Below, one piece after another: positions 1-11,515 of a stretch of 64,000 bases of DNA (position 1 is the stretch's first letter; each line of letters starts with the position of its first letter). Origin of the DNA: Lunularia cruciata (lineage: Eukaryota; Streptophyta; Marchantiopsida; Lunulariales; Lunulariaceae). The position numbers and the translations under genes were made by a program. The notes below the pieces were generated by a model that worked only from the letters and a program-made list of their open reading frames with translations, did not search any database and was not told the origin of the DNA. The stretch covers positions 40,672,001-40,736,000 of the forward strand of contig OX419757.1 in the NCBI GenBank assembly GCA_948567375.1, in the 5' to 3' direction.

Positions 1-480
1 AAGCATGATACTTTTCCAAGGATCGTTGTAACGGCTATTGGCAAATCCACATTGATAGGGAGGATGTGCAAAAGACTACCTTTTGCACAAGATATGTGCA
101 TTTTGAATGGAGAGTTCTATCTTTCAGGCTCACTAATGCTCCAACATTCTTCATGGATCAAATGCATCGGGTGTTGGATGGACTATTGGATTGGTACGTA
201 GTGGTGTTCTTGGATGATAGCTTAATCTTTAACAAGACAGAGGCAAAACATGTGAATCACATGTGAGAAGTCCTAAGACAACTATAACAATGGAATTTTT
301 ACTCCAAGAAGTCAAAGTGTGCCTTTTGGCAGAAGGAAGTTACCTTCTTGGATCACAAGATCTCATCGGAGGGGATCAAGATGGAAGAGGAGAAATCAAG
401 GCCATTACTGATTGGCCTACTCCAAAGGATGCTATAGAAGTATAGGGATTTTAATTAATTGGCCAATTTTTACCGATGGT
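1..480 (+). pseudogene. reverse transcriptase relic of A1
   Basis: Gypsy RT palm domain. Readable pieces are the TTFCTRYVHFEWRVL block and the catalytic FLDD box at 207-218, embedded in VVVFLDDSLIF. A stop after codon 66 of the piece (about 264) and frame changes at about 263-445 break it. The second piece carries the thumb-side region ending in the DWPTPKD motif just before the connection to RNase H. The beginning lies beyond the window. Identity rests on these motifs and on colinearity with A3 and A5. Confidence 0.88.
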
Positions 481-499
481 TAATCCACTATTATGCTCA

Positions 500-1010
500 T
501 GTGGTTGTACCATTGACTGACCTTTTGGGGAAGAACTTGAGCTTCTAGTGGACCACCAAGCACAAAGAAGCATTCTAGAAGTTGAAACATATGATGTCTT
601 CAAGAACCATTCTTCAACCATATGATCTCAACTACCTTGTATGGTTGATTTTGATGCTTCTAACTTTGCAATTGGAGCTATGTTGCAACAAGAATTCCTA
701 GATGGACTATATTCCATTGCCTTTGTATCTCACCAACTAAATACAACTAAAAAAAAACTTTGCTTGAGATTGGGAACAACTTGCAATGGTATATGCCACC
801 AACGTATGGAGGCATTATCTCTTGGGGAAACAAATGATCATGCAAACTAATCACAAACCATTGTTGCAGACCTTACACTTGGAACACATGAGAGTTAACA
901 TCATCAATGGGAGGAACAACTCCAATTGTTTGACATCAAACTTGAGTACAAACTAGGTTGGTGCCATGTCATCCCTAATGCCCTATCACGATGACTTAAT
1001 TTGAAGTCTC
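500..1010 (+). pseudogene. RNase H relic of A1
   Basis: The piece at 641-850 shows the gypsy RNase H start FDASNFAIGAMLQQEF followed by AFVSHQLN, then a frame change, then a region near 840-990 matching the HKPLxQTLHLEH end of RNase H in A3. An A-rich run near 750 marks one indel. The domain would degrade the RNA strand of the RNA-DNA hybrid during reverse transcription. Confidence 0.82.
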
Positions 1011-1069
1011 TTCCTATCATCACATCTGTAATTACAACAGTGTCAATTGACTCCAAGGTCCAAAATGAG

Positions 1070-1990
1070 TTGTGATCAGCTCTACAACAAGATTCATTCT
1101 TCCAAATGGTACATGGTCATCTAACAATATGCAACAAGGAGTACAACACTTTCTCCTTCAAGGAAGGCCTTCTATTCCATGAAGACTAGATTTATGTTTT
1201 AGTCAAATGTGATCTCCAACTTGTGTACCTTCAAGAAGCCCATGATTTACCAATTGCTGGTCACATGGGTGTGGACAAGACCTTAGGTACCCTCCAACGC
1301 CAATGTTTGTAGCCCAACATGGTATGAGATATTTGGGAGTTTTTCCAATCATGTAAGAGTTGCCAATGCAACAAGGCCAGTAACCAAAAACCAAGTGGAC
1401 TTCTTCAAACACTCCCCATTCCATCTACTTGTTGGGAACATGTAAGCTTAGATCTCATCACCTCCTTCCCAAGTCAAAGCAAGGTCACACAACAATTGTG
1501 GTGTTTGTGGATAAGCTTTGTAAGCAAATCCATTTGGCACCAATGGTTGATACTATGGATGCTCCAACCTTGGTGCAAATCTACTTTGAAAATTTATTCA
1601 AGCGTCATGAGATGTTGCATGTACTCAGCTCTGACCATGATCCTTGCTTCATTGGAAATTTTTGGCAAGCACTCTTCTAGATACTCGACACCAAGCTTAC
1701 TTTGTCCATAGCCTATCATCCTCAAACTTATGGAAAAACTAAACATACAAATTGCACCTTGGAAGATATACTTTGTGACTTTGTCAACATTCACTATACC
1801 AATTAGGATGAATGTCTTACAACTATGGAGTTTGTATACAATAATTCTAAACAAACAAGCACCAAAATCTCTCCTTTCTTTCTCAATTTTGGCCCAGACC
1901 CACTTGTTCTAGATTCCCTTCTCCTCCATCTCATGTCCCTCATACTTCCACCTTCTTGACCACCATCTCCCAATCCTCCCAACAAGCCAA
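1070..1990 (+). pseudogene. integrase relic of A1
   Basis: Zinc-binding HHCC region at about 1230-1385 (HMGVDKTLGTLQ, then CKSCQCNKA), followed by the catalytic core. The piece at 1429-1680 has the GHTTIVVFVDKL strand and DAPTLVQIYFENLF, ending at FWQALF before a stop. The continuation at 1680-1990 is in other frames. Several stops make it non-functional. Confidence 0.85.
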
Positions 1991-1999
1991 ATCTCATCT

Positions 2000-2500
2000 C
2001 TTTTGTTGCTCAGAATATGCAAAAACAATATGTAGATCACCATCATCATAATCTCAACTTTCAAGTTGATGATAAGGTCATGCTCTCATCTAATAACCTC
2101 CCTCTCCCACTTGATACCCAAGTTTGTAAACTTTCCCCTAATTGGATAAGACCCTTTGATGTCACCCAAATTGTCTCTCTTGTTGCTTATCAACTTACCT
2201 TGCCTTGCCTTGCCATATGCACATCCATCCTATCTTTCATGTTTCCAAGTTGAAACCTATTGTTCCTAACCCCTCTTCTTTTTCCTCTCAAGTCCAACCT
2301 CCCTCCTCTTGTCACTATCAATGATCATAAGGAGTACAAAGTTGATTGTATCCTTGTGCGTTACCACATTCAATGAAGCCATCAACAACATACGGAGTAC
2401 AAGGTCCTTTGGAAAGGGTATCCCCTTCATGATTCCACATAGGAACCTCTTTCTCATCTCCAGAATGCACAATTGGCCATCCAAGAGTTCTAAGCTTCAC
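2000..2500 (+). pseudogene. integrase C-terminus and chromodomain relic of A1
   Basis: The piece at 2017-2253 covers the post-core region (LPLPLDTQVCKLSPNWIRPFDVTQI), which in this family leads into a linker and then a chromodomain. Broken frames at about 2320-2480 read an EYKV...YKVLWKG...TWEP pattern, the aromatic-rich chromodomain signature. This tail places family A among the chromoviruses. Confidence 0.75.
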
Positions 2501-2538
2501 TGGCAACGAGTGCGTCTCTAACTAGCAATGGGAGAATA

Positions 2539-2938
2539 TGTAATAATATGGAGTTTAGCAACAAAGTTAGTAGGGCTAATGAAGTAGAAAATAAGACAAA
2601 TGAGCCTAGAATATTCCAAAAGTATCTAGGAAGTTTCCCTACTAGCTTAGCTTGCACTCCAAGTAGGTAGCTTCTAGAAGCTTCCAACTAACTTAGCTTG
2701 CACGCCAAGTAAGCCGCTCCTAGAAGGAAGCTTCTTGAGAAGCCTCCCAATTAACTTGGCTTGCACTCCAAGAAAGTGGCTCAAGAAAGCTTCTTGAGAA
2801 GCTTATCAAGAGCCTTGTATGATCCTTATAAATACAAGAGCCAAAGCTCATGCTAGGCATTTGGAGTTTTCCCACATTCAAGTGTCTCAAAATGAGTTTC
2901 CATTCTCCTATTTCTCTCCTTGGTCTTGGTCTTTTATA
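2539..2938 (+). repeat. 3' LTR of A1
   Basis: Starts TGTAATAATATGG directly after a purine-rich tract (CAATGGGAGAA, about 2526-2536) and ends CTTTTATA, one change from the family's CTTTTACA end. A TATAAATA box lies at 2827-2834. The U3 part holds repeated inverted motifs built on AGCTT and CTTGGAGTGCAAG. Length 400 bp. Confidence 0.88.
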
Positions 2939-3060
2939 GTTGCATTTTAAGGAACATTATCATAACAAAATTCTCATGGGATTATAGAGGAAATTTAGCT
3001 ACAATACACAATGGTTTTACCTAGAGTGGTGCTTGGTATTGGCATATATCTTAAGTACTA

Positions 3061-4700
3061 ATGAGTGAGGAGATTGATTCCAACTTAGAGTTTGACACAA
3101 GAAATGATTTAGTTAAGACTGCACCTAATGTGTCCACATTGTTGTTGTGGGACATGGAAAAGATTTATGGGGCTTCCAAAAGCCCCAAGTGCTACTCTAA
3201 TATAATTAGTACCATTGAATTGGATGATTTCATTCAAGAGTTTGATAGTTTGTGTGATCTATAGTAGATGTAGAATTTGTTTTATTCACATACTTCATGG
3301 CATGGAAAGGGTTGTTCAAGCACTTGGAAGGTCCACCAATAGATGACTACAATGAGTTTCAGAGAGCTCACTTGGACAAGATTAAGTTATGTAGATAATA
3401 TTGGTCTATGAATTACATCCCAATCAGCTCACTTTCTAGAGGTAGATTGACAATACCCATGAGTTTTAGCTCTAGTAGCATGAGTGTATCCGATAGAGGT
3501 GCACTACTTGGTGATGGTGCTACTATGAGTGGAGATACTACTATAAGAGGTAGTGCAATATTGGGGTTTTACTCCATGGTAGAGTTCTTCCAATGCTTGA
3601 GACAAACTACCAAGGAGTGTAGATTGATAAGTTGAAGACTTGCAAGAGCTCCAACAAAAGACTAGAAAAAGCTTATGTGAGTCATGCACTCACATGAGGT
3701 TGATCAATTTTACTTAGGGAGTTACTAAGGTCCAAGTAGTCCATTTTTGGTCAATTAAAATGGACAAGGAGTTATAATGTAGATTGTGTGATGTTACATT
3801 GTTGTAAGCTATCTCATCAACTTTGGCGGTGGTCTTTAGTTTGGCAGAGCGCATTGAGCACAACATGGCAAAAGAGAAAGTGGTGACATCTAAAATTGGT
3901 AGGGAGGTATCATCTATAGCTTTTACTTCTTCTAGATTGTAGTATAGTGCATCACAACATTTTTGCTTTTGAGGGTAGAGTGGACAACCACGATCTTACG
4001 GAGTGAGTGGAGAGCCTAGACTCTTACTCTCATTTAATGGTCAATAATAACCAATAGGTGATGGTGTTGCTTAATGAACTTGTAGTAGACCTCACCACAA
4101 GAGAGAGTGTCTTTAGGGTAGTGGGCATGATACCTCTAGAGTGCCATATCCAACTCAAAGACAATGTGACCATTGCCATAGATTTTGTCATACAAGTCAT
4201 CAATGCTTTGACCTCTACTCGGAGTTATGGAGTGGTAGAGCTACTATGCCAAGTGGTGGAGGAGCCTTAGGTCATAGAAGATGAAGTGGTAGATGTGGCA
4301 ATAAAGGACCTACACTTGGTAGGGGCCCAATACTTGCCCTTTCTTTTGATATAACCATTTCTACTTGAATTGAATCATTTGCGCAAAGATTGGCTAGCAT
4401 GGCTATACTCAAAGGAGATTAGATTCAAACATTGAGGCTTCCTCTTCTTATGCTAGTGATAGAGATATCCTTGAATTTATGTGTGAAGCAAGATAGGTAG
4501 ATTCATTTTCCACAATGATTAGTATGTGCTCTAGAGCCTAGAAGAACATCAATGGAGTTGGACTCACAAAAAGAAGAGATTGGTAGACAAGTCAAACTTC
4601 CCTGGTCTTTCACACTCTATTAACACTATAGATTACATAGCTCTTTGACATCCTAGTGCAAGCGTGATAGATGGTGATGGAGTGAATGATTAACTAAATA
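3061..4700 (+). pseudogene. gag relic of B1
   Basis: The piece at 3061-3264 starts MSEEIDSNLEFDTRNDL and matches the N-terminal region of B2 gag at about 57020-57240. Later pieces (3408-3635, rich in serine and glycine, then 3700-4330) match B2 up to the region where B2 has CCHC-like knuckles. Gag would form the capsid and bind RNA. Stops in all frames show decay. The capsid assignment rests on position and copy alignment, since gag is poorly conserved. Confidence 0.7.
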
Positions 4701-4799
4701 CTAGTAAATCACCTACTAATACACAAATTGAGTCTAGCATGATGTTAAGGATGGCTCAATTAATTATTCACTTCATTTTGTTCGCATCTAATGATATGT

Positions 4800-5460
4800 T
4801 TATTTTAGAAGTTGATCCAACTCCAATGTTTTGATTGATGGCCACACTTTGTGAGAGTAGGGATGGTGTAGTTCTTACATCTAGAGTAGAGGTAGTTGAT
4901 GATGGAGCTTATCTGTTTGGGGAGCATGAGATTTATTTGGCTACCAATGGCTTGTGGCAAGCAATAGTTGCTAGGTGGAGGAGAAGTTACCAACTAGACT
5001 TGCATTTGATTGAGTTAGGTTCACTTTTGGAGTTGTCTTATTTGACAATAAAGTGAGATTTTCCATTTGGTGGGACCTTTATGGAAGGTTTATACACCAC
5101 AAAAGGTCTTATTAGACTCTAGTGCACAACCCCTTATGTTGGGAAAGCTAAAAATGTTGATCTTGGGCTACTAAAGACCAATCTGGAGAGGTGTACATTT
5201 CAAATACAAACATCTCTAGTAATGGTTCTACATAGAACATCATATGTAGGAAACTCATTGTCCAGATTCAGCCTAGTTATTTGATTGATAGTTTTGTGGT
5301 GAGAACTCAAGCAATTGCCACAATAGCAAAGTAGTATGATGTGCTAGTTGGTGGAGTAGTGTTACACCACATGGATTTCAATATTGATTATTGGAAGGAG
5401 AAAAATTCCTATAGGCTGTGTTGGAAATCAAGTCAAGAACATGTATGTTTCCTATTGGTG
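4800..5460 (+). pseudogene. retropepsin (protease) relic of B1
   Basis: Reading GLIRLxS-type frames around 5095-5130 gives VLLDSSAQP, where the aspartic protease active site would be D-S/T-G; the glycine has become serine. Downstream, at about 5335-5370, is the YDVLVGG-like segment that fits the second hydrophobic strand. The same order in B2 retains DSGA. This copy could not be catalytic. Confidence 0.65.
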
Positions 5461-5794
5461 CACTTTAACAATGGTAGTCTTGGCTCATTATGATCAAGCA
5501 CCATGGTATCAATTTTAGCTTTTAGTGGTTCTATTACTTGGCTTGGTGAGTTTTTGGATGTGGAAGATACCCTAGTACTAGAGGAGATCACTCATATTTG
5601 GAGTACAAGTGTGGTTTTTCCATCTACCTTGGATGCTCCATCGTGCAAGAAAATTATAGTAGCATGCAAATCAATTTGTGCAATAGGCTTGGAGTGGAAA
5701 CTTTATACCACCATGAGAACAATTTGAGGATGAGCTTCTGAAGTCTATTAGCTTATCACCTTTGGATACCACACTTATTACTTGGTAGTATCAA

Positions 5795-6785
5795 CCAAAG
5801 GGAGTATGCCTAATGGAGTTGTTTGGTAGGATCAACATTGAACTAGCTCTCATACTATAATAAGCAGGAGGCATATAGGTTTAGAGGTACTTGTATGTAG
5901 AGAGGGAAGAGATTGTTAGAAGAGTCTCTTTATATCATATGGCACACTCAGTCTATTGATATCTTGAGTTATTATTGATATTACAATTACCAAAAGACCC
6001 TACCAATAGACATTTACTTGCTGGGAGCATAGGATCTAGACAGACATTGTCTCATTCATTGGATGATTTTTGGATGGCCATGTTAAGGACACTCTTGTGC
6101 TAACAGTGTCTATAGGATCCCTATTCTTGTGTGTTTTGGGAGATATTATATATTCTATGACATCTCCAAGTTCATCAAGTTGCTTCTCCAACCTAAATTT
6201 TGGAGAATGTTCTTTTGATAGATGATTTTTCACACAAATGGTTGCAAGTACACATCATGCTCATTATTACATTGAACTTGCCATGTTGTTAGATGGAGCC
6301 AAAGTTGGATCAATCTTTGGTAGATGAATCTTTACCTAAAGAGGTTTTACAATGTGCCTATGATTGTATTTAGTGACTAGCCCACCTGATTGTCAATAAT
6401 ATTCTTGACGTTTGGGCACCAATCTCAAACAATAGTAGTGGCTAATAGATCACCTATAGCAATGGTGAACCTTGTTGGGCAACCCAAAGTTACTTTACCC
6501 ACACACATGAGTTTCCCAAGCTCCCTTGCTTTTTGAAAGTGAAGTCTTGGACTTTTTTTCACTCATAATTACATCAATTGGTGGAGCCCTGCTACATCAA
6601 CATGCTAATAAGAGAGAATGTGCAATGGGTTTCCATGCCAATATTACTAAATATCAGCAATATCAGAGGCATCCAAGTGTCAGGTGTTAAGTCAAGCTAT
6701 GGACCTAAAGTTTTGGCTTGGATTGTGAGCCTTGGATTGGTTGAGCAACATAGGATGTGTGTGATAGGCATCATAATAAAAATCC
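5795..6785 (+). pseudogene. C5-cytosine DNA methyltransferase domain of retroelement B1 (degenerate)
   Basis: Motif order matches a C5-MTase of DNMT3 type. Motif I reads GVCLMELFGRI at 5801-5833 (S-adenosylmethionine binding, second glycine changed to arginine). A motif II-like RYLYVEREEI lies at 5885-5914 in another frame. Motif IV, FGWPC, has its catalytic Cys codon at 6081-6083, followed at once by TAA. Motif VI reads ILENVLL at 6197-6217. A late block at 6578-6793 contains a VSGVKSSYGPKVLAWIVSLGL region aligned with motif X of the B2 copy. It lies between protease and RT, as in B2. Known C5-MTases use the Cys of motif IV and the Glu of motif VI for catalysis. Frameshifts and stops mean no product now. 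The family assignment is by eye. Confidence 0.8.
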
Positions 6786-8212
6786 AATGTTGACAAACTA
6801 ATAATAAAATGGTAAGAACAAGTCAATCCCACAAGGATACGGGTTGGAATTGGTTAGAAGTGAAAAGAAAGTGTCACAGGTTGCGGTTTATTTATTGTTT
6901 GTTATTTAACCTTTTGAGTAAAAATCACTCCTAGTATGAGAGTAGAGGAACCCACTATGGCACTCTTAAAAAACATAAAAATCTCTTAAATCACTCTCAA
7001 AACTAATTGTAATCAAAGTTACCTTGAAGGTAATGGTGCACTTTGCCTCAAAGCCTCCAACCTTGATAGCATGTTCTACCTATCCCCAAAGCATATCATT
7101 GAAGGGGCTTAATTGGCAAGAAAATTTCCATGAGTTTTGATTATGTGTTACCAATGGCACTTAGGACCAATCAAATCCATCATTGGGCCGCTTTTCACAT
7201 TCAAACTCCGGTTGCAAACCCTTCCTCTTGGAATCAAAAATTGCAATCCTTAAGCAATATTCACACATCTACATTGATAGGGGTATTTGATGTCAAACAC
7301 TAAGTGAACATAGATTGATCAAATTGGACTTTGGTATGATATAAAATTTTATGATAAAGTAAACTTGTTCATTATTTGGCCAAAGCCTTATGTATATTTC
7401 CTATTGCTACTCCACTTTGCTCTAAAGGGTCTTGGATGGCTAAATATGTTCCTTGCAAAACCTAACTACTTTGTTTCCATCAGTTATGATCTTAATTTTG
7501 TCTTATCCTACTTTTAACTACCTAATTAGACTTTCTAAAGTGCTAGAGAAGCTATCAATTCTTCACCTAAGTATGCATTGCAAGTAATGATTTTTCTTCC
7601 TAATTTACCACATTAAATTGTTCTTCAGTCAAAATTTTGCCAAATGCCATTTGTTCCCAAAATTCTACCACTCCAAAGCCTTTGGTCTAGTTTGTAAATG
7701 TATAAAGAATCTCTACATCCAAGAGGATGGGTTTGGTAGTTCTTACAAGTAACTAAAAAGTCTATGTACAATTGCTATAAAAAATAAACACATGTACACT
7801 CATCCAATACTATTTTTCCTTGGGTATCTTGGGTTCCTTTAGCTTTGTACTCTATTGGGAAGAACGTCCATTGACCTTGAGTTGTCACAAAACCTCTTTG
7901 GTGCACTCCTTGTAATCTGCAAGCTAAATTACATAAGAATTCTTTACTTCATTAAACTTCCAATCTGCATGTCCTCAAAGTTGGAGAGCCAACTTGTCCA
8001 TTGGTTCCTCTTCATAGATTCTTCCTTTAAGCTTCTATGCTTGAAACCACAATTTGTGAATATGGTAGTTTATAGCTCTCCCTTTGGCTTCTTCTTGAAG
8101 TATTTCTACAAATTGTGCACGAACCTCTCCACCTATCAGAAATCCTCCTTATTCTTTGTCCCTATAGATTCAATGACATGGAGAGAGCCTTGATTCAAAG
8201 ATGTTATATAGA
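6774..8212. other. insert of unknown origin inside B1
   Basis: B1 matches B2 up to about 6773 (GATAGGCATCA) and again from about 8213 (TTTTTGAAGTTGG), but the 1.44 kb between has no counterpart there. It is AT-rich. An open stretch at 7855-8193 (112 codons, plus strand) has no motif I recognise, and the reverse strand also gives protein-like pieces. No clear terminal repeats or target duplication seen. Confidence 0.5.
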
Positions 8213-8770
8213 CCTTTTTGAAGTTGGTTTGTTAGAGATTGACATGTAGAGTATGCTTCAGCTATAGTGATGTCTGCCAAGAAGGATATGCATGGAAACT
8301 ACATAAATAAATGGATGTGTGGAGATTATTATCCTACCAACCAATAGACTAAGGCTGATTGGTGTGTTATGCCTACATTAGAGGAGATCTTTGATATGAT
8401 TAGACTTGTAATGGTCTTTAGTACTTTGGATCTTTGAGCATCATATCATCAGTTATCAATTAGAGAGGAAGACAAGTCCAAGATAATATTTTGGGCTATT
8501 GATCGCCATGGCAAGGATGTATTATATAAGTGGAGGTTCTTATTATTTGCATTAGTGAATTCTCTTGCCAAGCTCCAAAGGGTCATGGAAAAGATCTTAG
8601 CAAGATTGTATTTTGCTCAATATATTATTGATGACATTTTGGTCTATAGCACTACTATGGAGGAGCATGAGAGACATTTGTTGGATATGTTTGAGAGATT
8701 GAGATCTCATGGACTCAAATTAGATCTTGGGGAGTGTAGATACTCCCACAAGTAGGTTGATATTTAGTCA
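8213..8770 (+). pseudogene. reverse transcriptase relic of B1
   Basis: Reads KKDMHGNY, MCGDYYPTNQ (stop), VFSTLDL (stop), then at 8555-8755 an open piece containing IIDDILVYS with the catalytic Asp pair at 8630-8635. The usual Y/F before the IDD is isoleucine here. The fingers region before 8213 has been lost to the insert. Stops at 8345 and 8435 are also found at the same sites in B2. Confidence 0.85.
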
Positions 8771-8984
8771 CATTATCTAATCTTGTGGACATAGTGTTTA
8801 GTAGACCAAGGTGGAGGCTATTACACATATTCCTTGACCTACAAATATGCGCAGAGTGCAAGTATTCCTTGGGGTTAGCAAATCATCTTTATGTTAGAGG
8901 ATTTAGTGGCATTGCCAAGGCCTTGACAAGGCTGACCAAGCTTACACAAGATTGTTACACATGTTGATGAGCATGAATGAGCTT

Positions 8985-9420
8985 TTATAAAGCTCAAGAT
9001 AGGTTGACATTTGCTCCTATTCTCATGAGACTAATCAAAGGATGATCATTCAAGGTTCATATTGATTGGAGTATGTTAGGGCTTGGAGTAGTGCTCACCC
9101 TACAAGATGATGAGGGAAATAATTTTGTGGTGACCTATGCTAGTTGCTCCAACAATTCAATGGAAGCAAAATATAACTCATATGAGAGAGAGCCTTTAGT
9201 AGTAATATGGGTAGTAGTACAAATCTAGTCTTACCTATTTGGTAACTCTTCACTCTCATCATTGATCATCAGCCACTAAAGTGGTTGATGGAATCCAATA
9301 AGATTTCATGGAAGCTTGCACAATGGAATCTTATTTTATAGGAGTATGATTTCATGGTCATGTATAGACCTAGAATGGTGAACCATAATGCACATGGGTT
9401 GAGTAGAAATCCATATATCA
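8985..9420 (+). pseudogene. RNase H relic of B1
   Basis: Around 9055-9230 the frame reads VHIDWSMLGLGVVLT, then VVTYASCSNNSMEAKYNSYE, the gypsy RNase H pattern (catalytic Asp of HxDWS, then the Glu region). At about 9260-9410 it continues with DHQPLKWLME and a DFMV...VNHNAHGLSRNP end, matching B2 at 62420-62580. Confidence 0.8.
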
Positions 9421-9779
9421 ACCAACAAGATTAGACTAAAGCATTTTGGTTGGCATGGTGAGACAAATGAGGATATGGTGCCAATTTGGCATGCATCTAC
9501 CTTTCTATATGTACTTTTTAGGCTCTTATGACATCTCTCTTCATACAAACAAGAGGAGTTGTTAAGGTCATAGATCTAGAAGGTAGAGATATTGGTATAG
9601 GTCAGTAAGACATTCAGATGATGTCTTTGTGATGGACTATCTTTGCATTGGTGTTTTGGGTGGCACAATTGGTGCCAAGGAGAGAGACCATGTAATTCAA
9701 CTAGCCACACAATTTAGATTGGAGGACAAACATCTTCTTTCTATATGGGAGGATGGTAGAGTGCAAGTAGTACTCCTTC

Positions 9780-10860
9780 CATCTCAAAGACAACAATCTA
9801 TATGATATGCTTATGAGGAGCTAGGAAATTTTGGAGTAAAGCAAACATATAACTTACTCTAGAGTCATTATTGATGACATAGTATGCAAACCAATATACA
9901 ATAATTTATAGCCAAATATGTGGATTATGACCAAGTTAGAGCATCACTTAATGCTCTTATGCCATAGTTACACCCACTAACTATCATGGGGTTGGGTTAC
10001 CACTAGAATTCGGACTTTGCTAGACCTTTATCATTGATTGTGAGACATCATTAATATGTTTTGGTTATGGTGGAGCACTTCTCCAATTAGATTGAGTTGT
10101 TTTCATTTCTTGACAAGTCTAATGAAGAGATGGCTTACTTGTTTTTGAATTGGATTCTTTGTCATTTTGGTGCACAAGTTGAGATCTTGACTTATAAAGG
10201 TATAGAGTTCTTGGGAGAATTTCAAGTCTTGTGTGACAAGGCATTAATTGATCATTGCTTTACCTCTAAAGATCACTTTGATGTAGAAGGCTTAGCAAAG
10301 AGAGTAGTTCAGAAAATGAAGAGAGGATTGTGTAAGTACAATTTGCAAAGAGGCCACTTGGGAGACAGAGATCTCCAATTACCTTGGTTGGCCATGTGCT
10401 ATTAGTTCAATTGGTAAGCCTCCTTAGCATCTTTCTCTCCTTACTTTCTATGTTATGGATAAGATCTAAATTACCTACAACCATTCTTTATGATGTTACT
10501 ATAGTGTTGGACTTAGATGATCTAACCATATGGGTAAGTGCATATTTTCAATAAGTAGAGATCTTTTGGAGAGTAACTCCAATGGCTTTTGAGAACTTAG
10601 TGATTACTATGCATAGGGATACCTTTTTCTATGCTACTATTCAAGGAGAAGTTTATAAAGCCTTGATCCATTGATTTCATTTGAGTGATTATGCATATCT
10701 ATAGTAGACAACACCATGATATGTCATGTGACTATAGGCCACACTACCATGAGAATGCATGAGGTTTTGCCTTCTAGTGTCCTCATGCTTGAAGGACTTG
10801 ATGGTGTTTTTTGGAAGTATCATGTATGCAATTGTGCACTATGCCACCGCCCAAACACTG
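9780..10860 (+). pseudogene. integrase relic of B1
   Basis: The zinc-binding part near 9800-9920 reads YEELGNFGVKQTYNLL then a degraded VDYDQVRAS. The core is at 10000-10405. The open piece 10097-10405 (102 codons) includes HFGAQVEILTYKGIEFLGEF and the Glu-region EGLAKRVVQKMKRGLCKY. Post-core sequence to about 10850 ends VFWKYHVCNCALCH, where the window ends in B2. No chromodomain follows. Confidence 0.8.
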
Positions 10861-11198
10861 AAAGTAATATTGACCCAAACTTGGCAATTGTATGTACAAT
10901 CTTGTAGTGCATGTTGTGCATCTCTTCTAGTGAAGCTACTATTTTGTTCATGTGTGCTATTTGAGAGGATGCTATATGGCATGGCTGACTCCTCCTCAAA
11001 AGACAATAGTTATTTCTTCAATGTACTTGACCCACAGCTAGTTCACTCCTTATGTGGTATAGATTCTAGACATGTGACTAATGATGGGGCTTGATAGCAC
11101 TCGGACTCTTGATCTTTCCACACCATAGGGCATATCACATACTTGGAGTAGATGACTATCTAGATTTAGAGGAACCTAACCAATAATTAGGGGGTGAT
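10861..11198 (+). other. 3' untranslated part of B1 with polypurine tract
   Basis: An open stretch crosses here (10759-11094), but I recognise no domain. The end carries AATTAGGGGGTGA (about 11185-11197), a purine run directly before the LTR start, as expected of the plus-strand primer. Confidence 0.55.
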
Positions 11199-11507
11199 TG
11201 TGGCACTTAGAGTTCATGTATGAATTTTCTATGAGTTGTGTTTATATTATATATTATTGACAATAATGTATATTGTGTAATGATGTATATATGCATAAAA
11301 AATGTCATGACATTTGTAGTGCCAAAGCTAGTTTGCTTGGATGTTGGAGTGTTGGAGTTGGTAGTCATAGTTATACTAGTAGTTTCTTAGAGACTAGTTA
11401 AGGATGGCCAAATTATATGTTTGGGCCACTAATCACACCATTGGAGTCATTGGTAATTACACCATTTGCCTTGTTAGATAGACCATTAGTAGCATCATTA
11501 GGGTTAA
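11199..11507 (+). repeat. start of the 3' LTR of B1 (truncated)
   Basis: Begins TGTGGCACTTAGAG straight after the purine tract. From about 11302 it matches the 5' LTR of B2 at 55075-55280. It stops after about 309 bp at GTTAAA, where sequence in the opposite orientation begins. Confidence 0.7.
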
Positions 11508-11515
11508 ATTTTTTG

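Larger units (their letters stand above)
1..2938 (+). mobile_element. Ty3/gypsy chromovirus, family A copy A1 (3' half, cut by window edge)
   Basis: Contains, in order, reverse transcriptase, RNase H, integrase, chromodomain and the 3' LTR of a Ty3/gypsy chromovirus. Each part aligns colinearly with the complete copy at 17083-22628. All reading frames are broken by stops and indels, so the copy is dead. The sequence right after the LTR (from 2939) matches the leader of family B as seen at about 56920-57010, so A1 appears inserted into the 5' leader of B1. Its left end and the left target duplication lie outside the window. Confidence 0.9.
2939..11507 (+). mobile_element. Ty3/gypsy family B copy B1, methyltransferase-bearing, decayed
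   Basis: Order: leader remnant, gag, protease, C5-methyltransferase, (1.4-kb foreign insert), reverse transcriptase, RNase H, integrase, polypurine tract, start of the 3' LTR. It is colinear with B2 (55075-64000) except for the insert at about 6774-8212, which replaces some 600 bp present in B2. The 5' LTR is not in the window because A1 sits in the leader. There is no chromodomain after the integrase. All domains are frameshifted. Confidence 0.85.
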
